NCBI RefSeq assembly: GCF_051014685.1
Contig: NW_027478388.1
Coordinates: 2,405,180 to 2,469,179 of the forward strand
Reading direction: 5' to 3'
Length of the DNA stretch: 64,000 nucleotides
From: Ptiloglossa arizonensis
Lineage: Eukaryota > Arthropoda > Insecta > Hymenoptera > Colletidae
A model generated the notes under the pieces. That model was given only the letters and a program-made list of their open reading frames with translations. It was not told the origin of the DNA and made no database searches. The position numbers and the translations under genes were made by a program. This document shows, piece by piece, positions 63,203 through 64,000 of the stretch; position 1 is the first letter of the stretch; each line of letters begins with the position of its first letter.

Positions 63203-64000
63203 GTATGTGTACTTTTACCCTAGGCCATTCCACTTACTCGTTTCGAGTGTCAGACATGCGAAAATTTTGATGGTTGCTCAACCATTCCTTAACTTCAAAC
63301 TCCCAATCTCGCGAACGGATTGTCGAACTCGAGGAATTCCTGTTGCATCTGAAAGCAGAACCTCTCCCGATTACAACGGTATGTGTATTTTTCCCCTCGG
63401 CCATTATAGTTATTGGTTTCGAGAACCAGACTTGCGAAAATTTTGATGGTTTCTCAACCATTCCTTAACTTCACACTCCCATATCTCGCGAACGGATTGA
63501 CGAACTCGAGAAATTCCTGTTGCATCCGAAAGCAGAAACTAGCCCCATTACCACTGTATGTGTACTGTTCCCCTAGGCCATTCCAGTTACTGGTTTCGAG
63601 GATCAGACATGCGAAAATTTTGATGGTTGCTCAACCATTCCTTAAATTCGAACTCCCATATCTCGCGAACGGATTGTCGAACTCGAGAAATTCCTGCTTC
63701 ATCTGAAAGCAGAAACTCGCCCGATTACCGCGGTATGTGTATTTTTGTCGTAGACCATAGTAGTTATTGGTTTCGAGTATCAGACTTGCGAAATTTTGAT
63801 GGTTTCTCAACCATTCCTTAACTTAAAATTCCGATATCTCGCGAAAGGATTGACGAACTCGAGAAATTCCTGTTGCATCTGAAAGCAGAATCTCTTCCGA
63901 TTACAACTTTATGTGTCTTTTTCCCCTATGCCATTATAGTTATTGGTTTCGAGTATCAGACTTGCGAAATTTTGATGGTTTCTCAACCATTCCTTAACTT
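63203..64000 (+). repeat. Right-hand copy of 10205-11002
   Basis: Constant offset of 52,998 bp to the window edge. The monomer just before, near 63.05-63.2 kb, resembles 9.36-9.5 kb instead of its positional partner, so a local exchange or conversion has occurred. Private differences include CAACTTTATGTG near 63.91 kb and CTTAAATTCGAAC near 63.64 kb. Confidence 0.85.

Larger units (their letters stand above)
1..64000. repeat. Satellite DNA array, 176-177 bp monomer, head to tail
   Basis: The same unit recurs from the first base to the last. Successive CTCGAG sites near the start lie at 102, 278, 455, 631 and 807, giving spacings of 176, 177, 176 and 176. At that length the window holds about 362 units. 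All read in the same direction. Differences between units are substitutions and indels of 1-3 bases; I saw no truncated monomer, inversion or foreign insertion. Arrays of this kind typically form centromeric or pericentromeric heterochromatin in eukaryotes, and one monomer roughly matches one nucleosome plus linker. That location is inferred. The family name and species are unknown to me, and neither array edge is in the window. Confidence 0.98.

Noticed and set aside
1..64000. Alpha satellite or the Arabidopsis 178 bp centromere repeat
   Set aside because: The length is near, but the sequence does not resemble either as I know them. The high CpG and the CTCGAG/TCGCGA core do not fit alpha satellite.

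Overview
The whole window is one uninterrupted tandem satellite array. The monomer is 176-177 bp (about 41% GC in the one counted) and occurs roughly 362 times, always in the same orientation. I see no gene, RNA gene, transposon, microsatellite or unique spacer. Long runs without stop codons occur on both strands, but they are by-products of the repeat: 177 is divisible by 3, so a stop-free frame can pass from one monomer to the next. The organism is a eukaryote I cannot name. The monomer length is typical of plant centromeric satellites (Arabidopsis about 178 bp, Brassica about 176 bp). The 8-10 CpG per monomer argues against a CpG-depleted vertebrate genome. I do not recognise the sequence as any published family. 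A centromeric or pericentromeric location is inference.

Monomers fall into three main variant classes, defined by linked differences in one half of the repeat. Type A reads GGCCATAGTAG and then TCAGACTTGCG. Type B reads GGCCATTCCAG, CAGACATGCG and GGTTGCTC. Type C reads GGCCATTATAG with GAGTACCAGAC. Almost every monomer carries CTCGAG, TCGCGA, an A/T tract (AAATTTT or AAAATTTT) and a short hairpin, ATGGTT-TCTC-AACCAT.

Above the monomer there are patchy higher-order repeats (HORs) with no single fixed period. Layout: 0.7-3.5 kb, two 8-monomer units (1,410 bp); 3.3-7.9 kb, related units offset by 2,647 bp; 9.4-11 kb, a type B/C block; 11-14 kb, loosely repeated; 14.2-17.2 kb, a 9-monomer unit twice; 19.1-28.1 kb, a 27-monomer unit twice, the second copy lacking three monomers; 28.6-31.7 kb, a shorter, rearranged third copy; 34.6-35.5 kb, a run of near-identical single monomers; 37.1-43.8 kb, a nested family with 5-, 7-, 10- and 19-monomer offsets; 44.4-50 kb, short duplications of 1, 2, 3 and 8 monomers; 50.4-50.9 kb, the most divergent monomers; 52.1-55.3 kb, a 9-monomer unit twice; 55.1-55.9 kb, a 2-monomer duplication. 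From about 60.3 kb to the end, the sequence repeats the 5.9-11.0 kb region in the same order, 54.4 kb away at first and 53.0 kb away at the end.

There is no gene network here. What can be read is the history of the array: repeated unequal exchange in whole monomers, local homogenisation, and a conserved internal dyad that may matter for chromatin. Identities and boundaries were judged by eye and are approximate.
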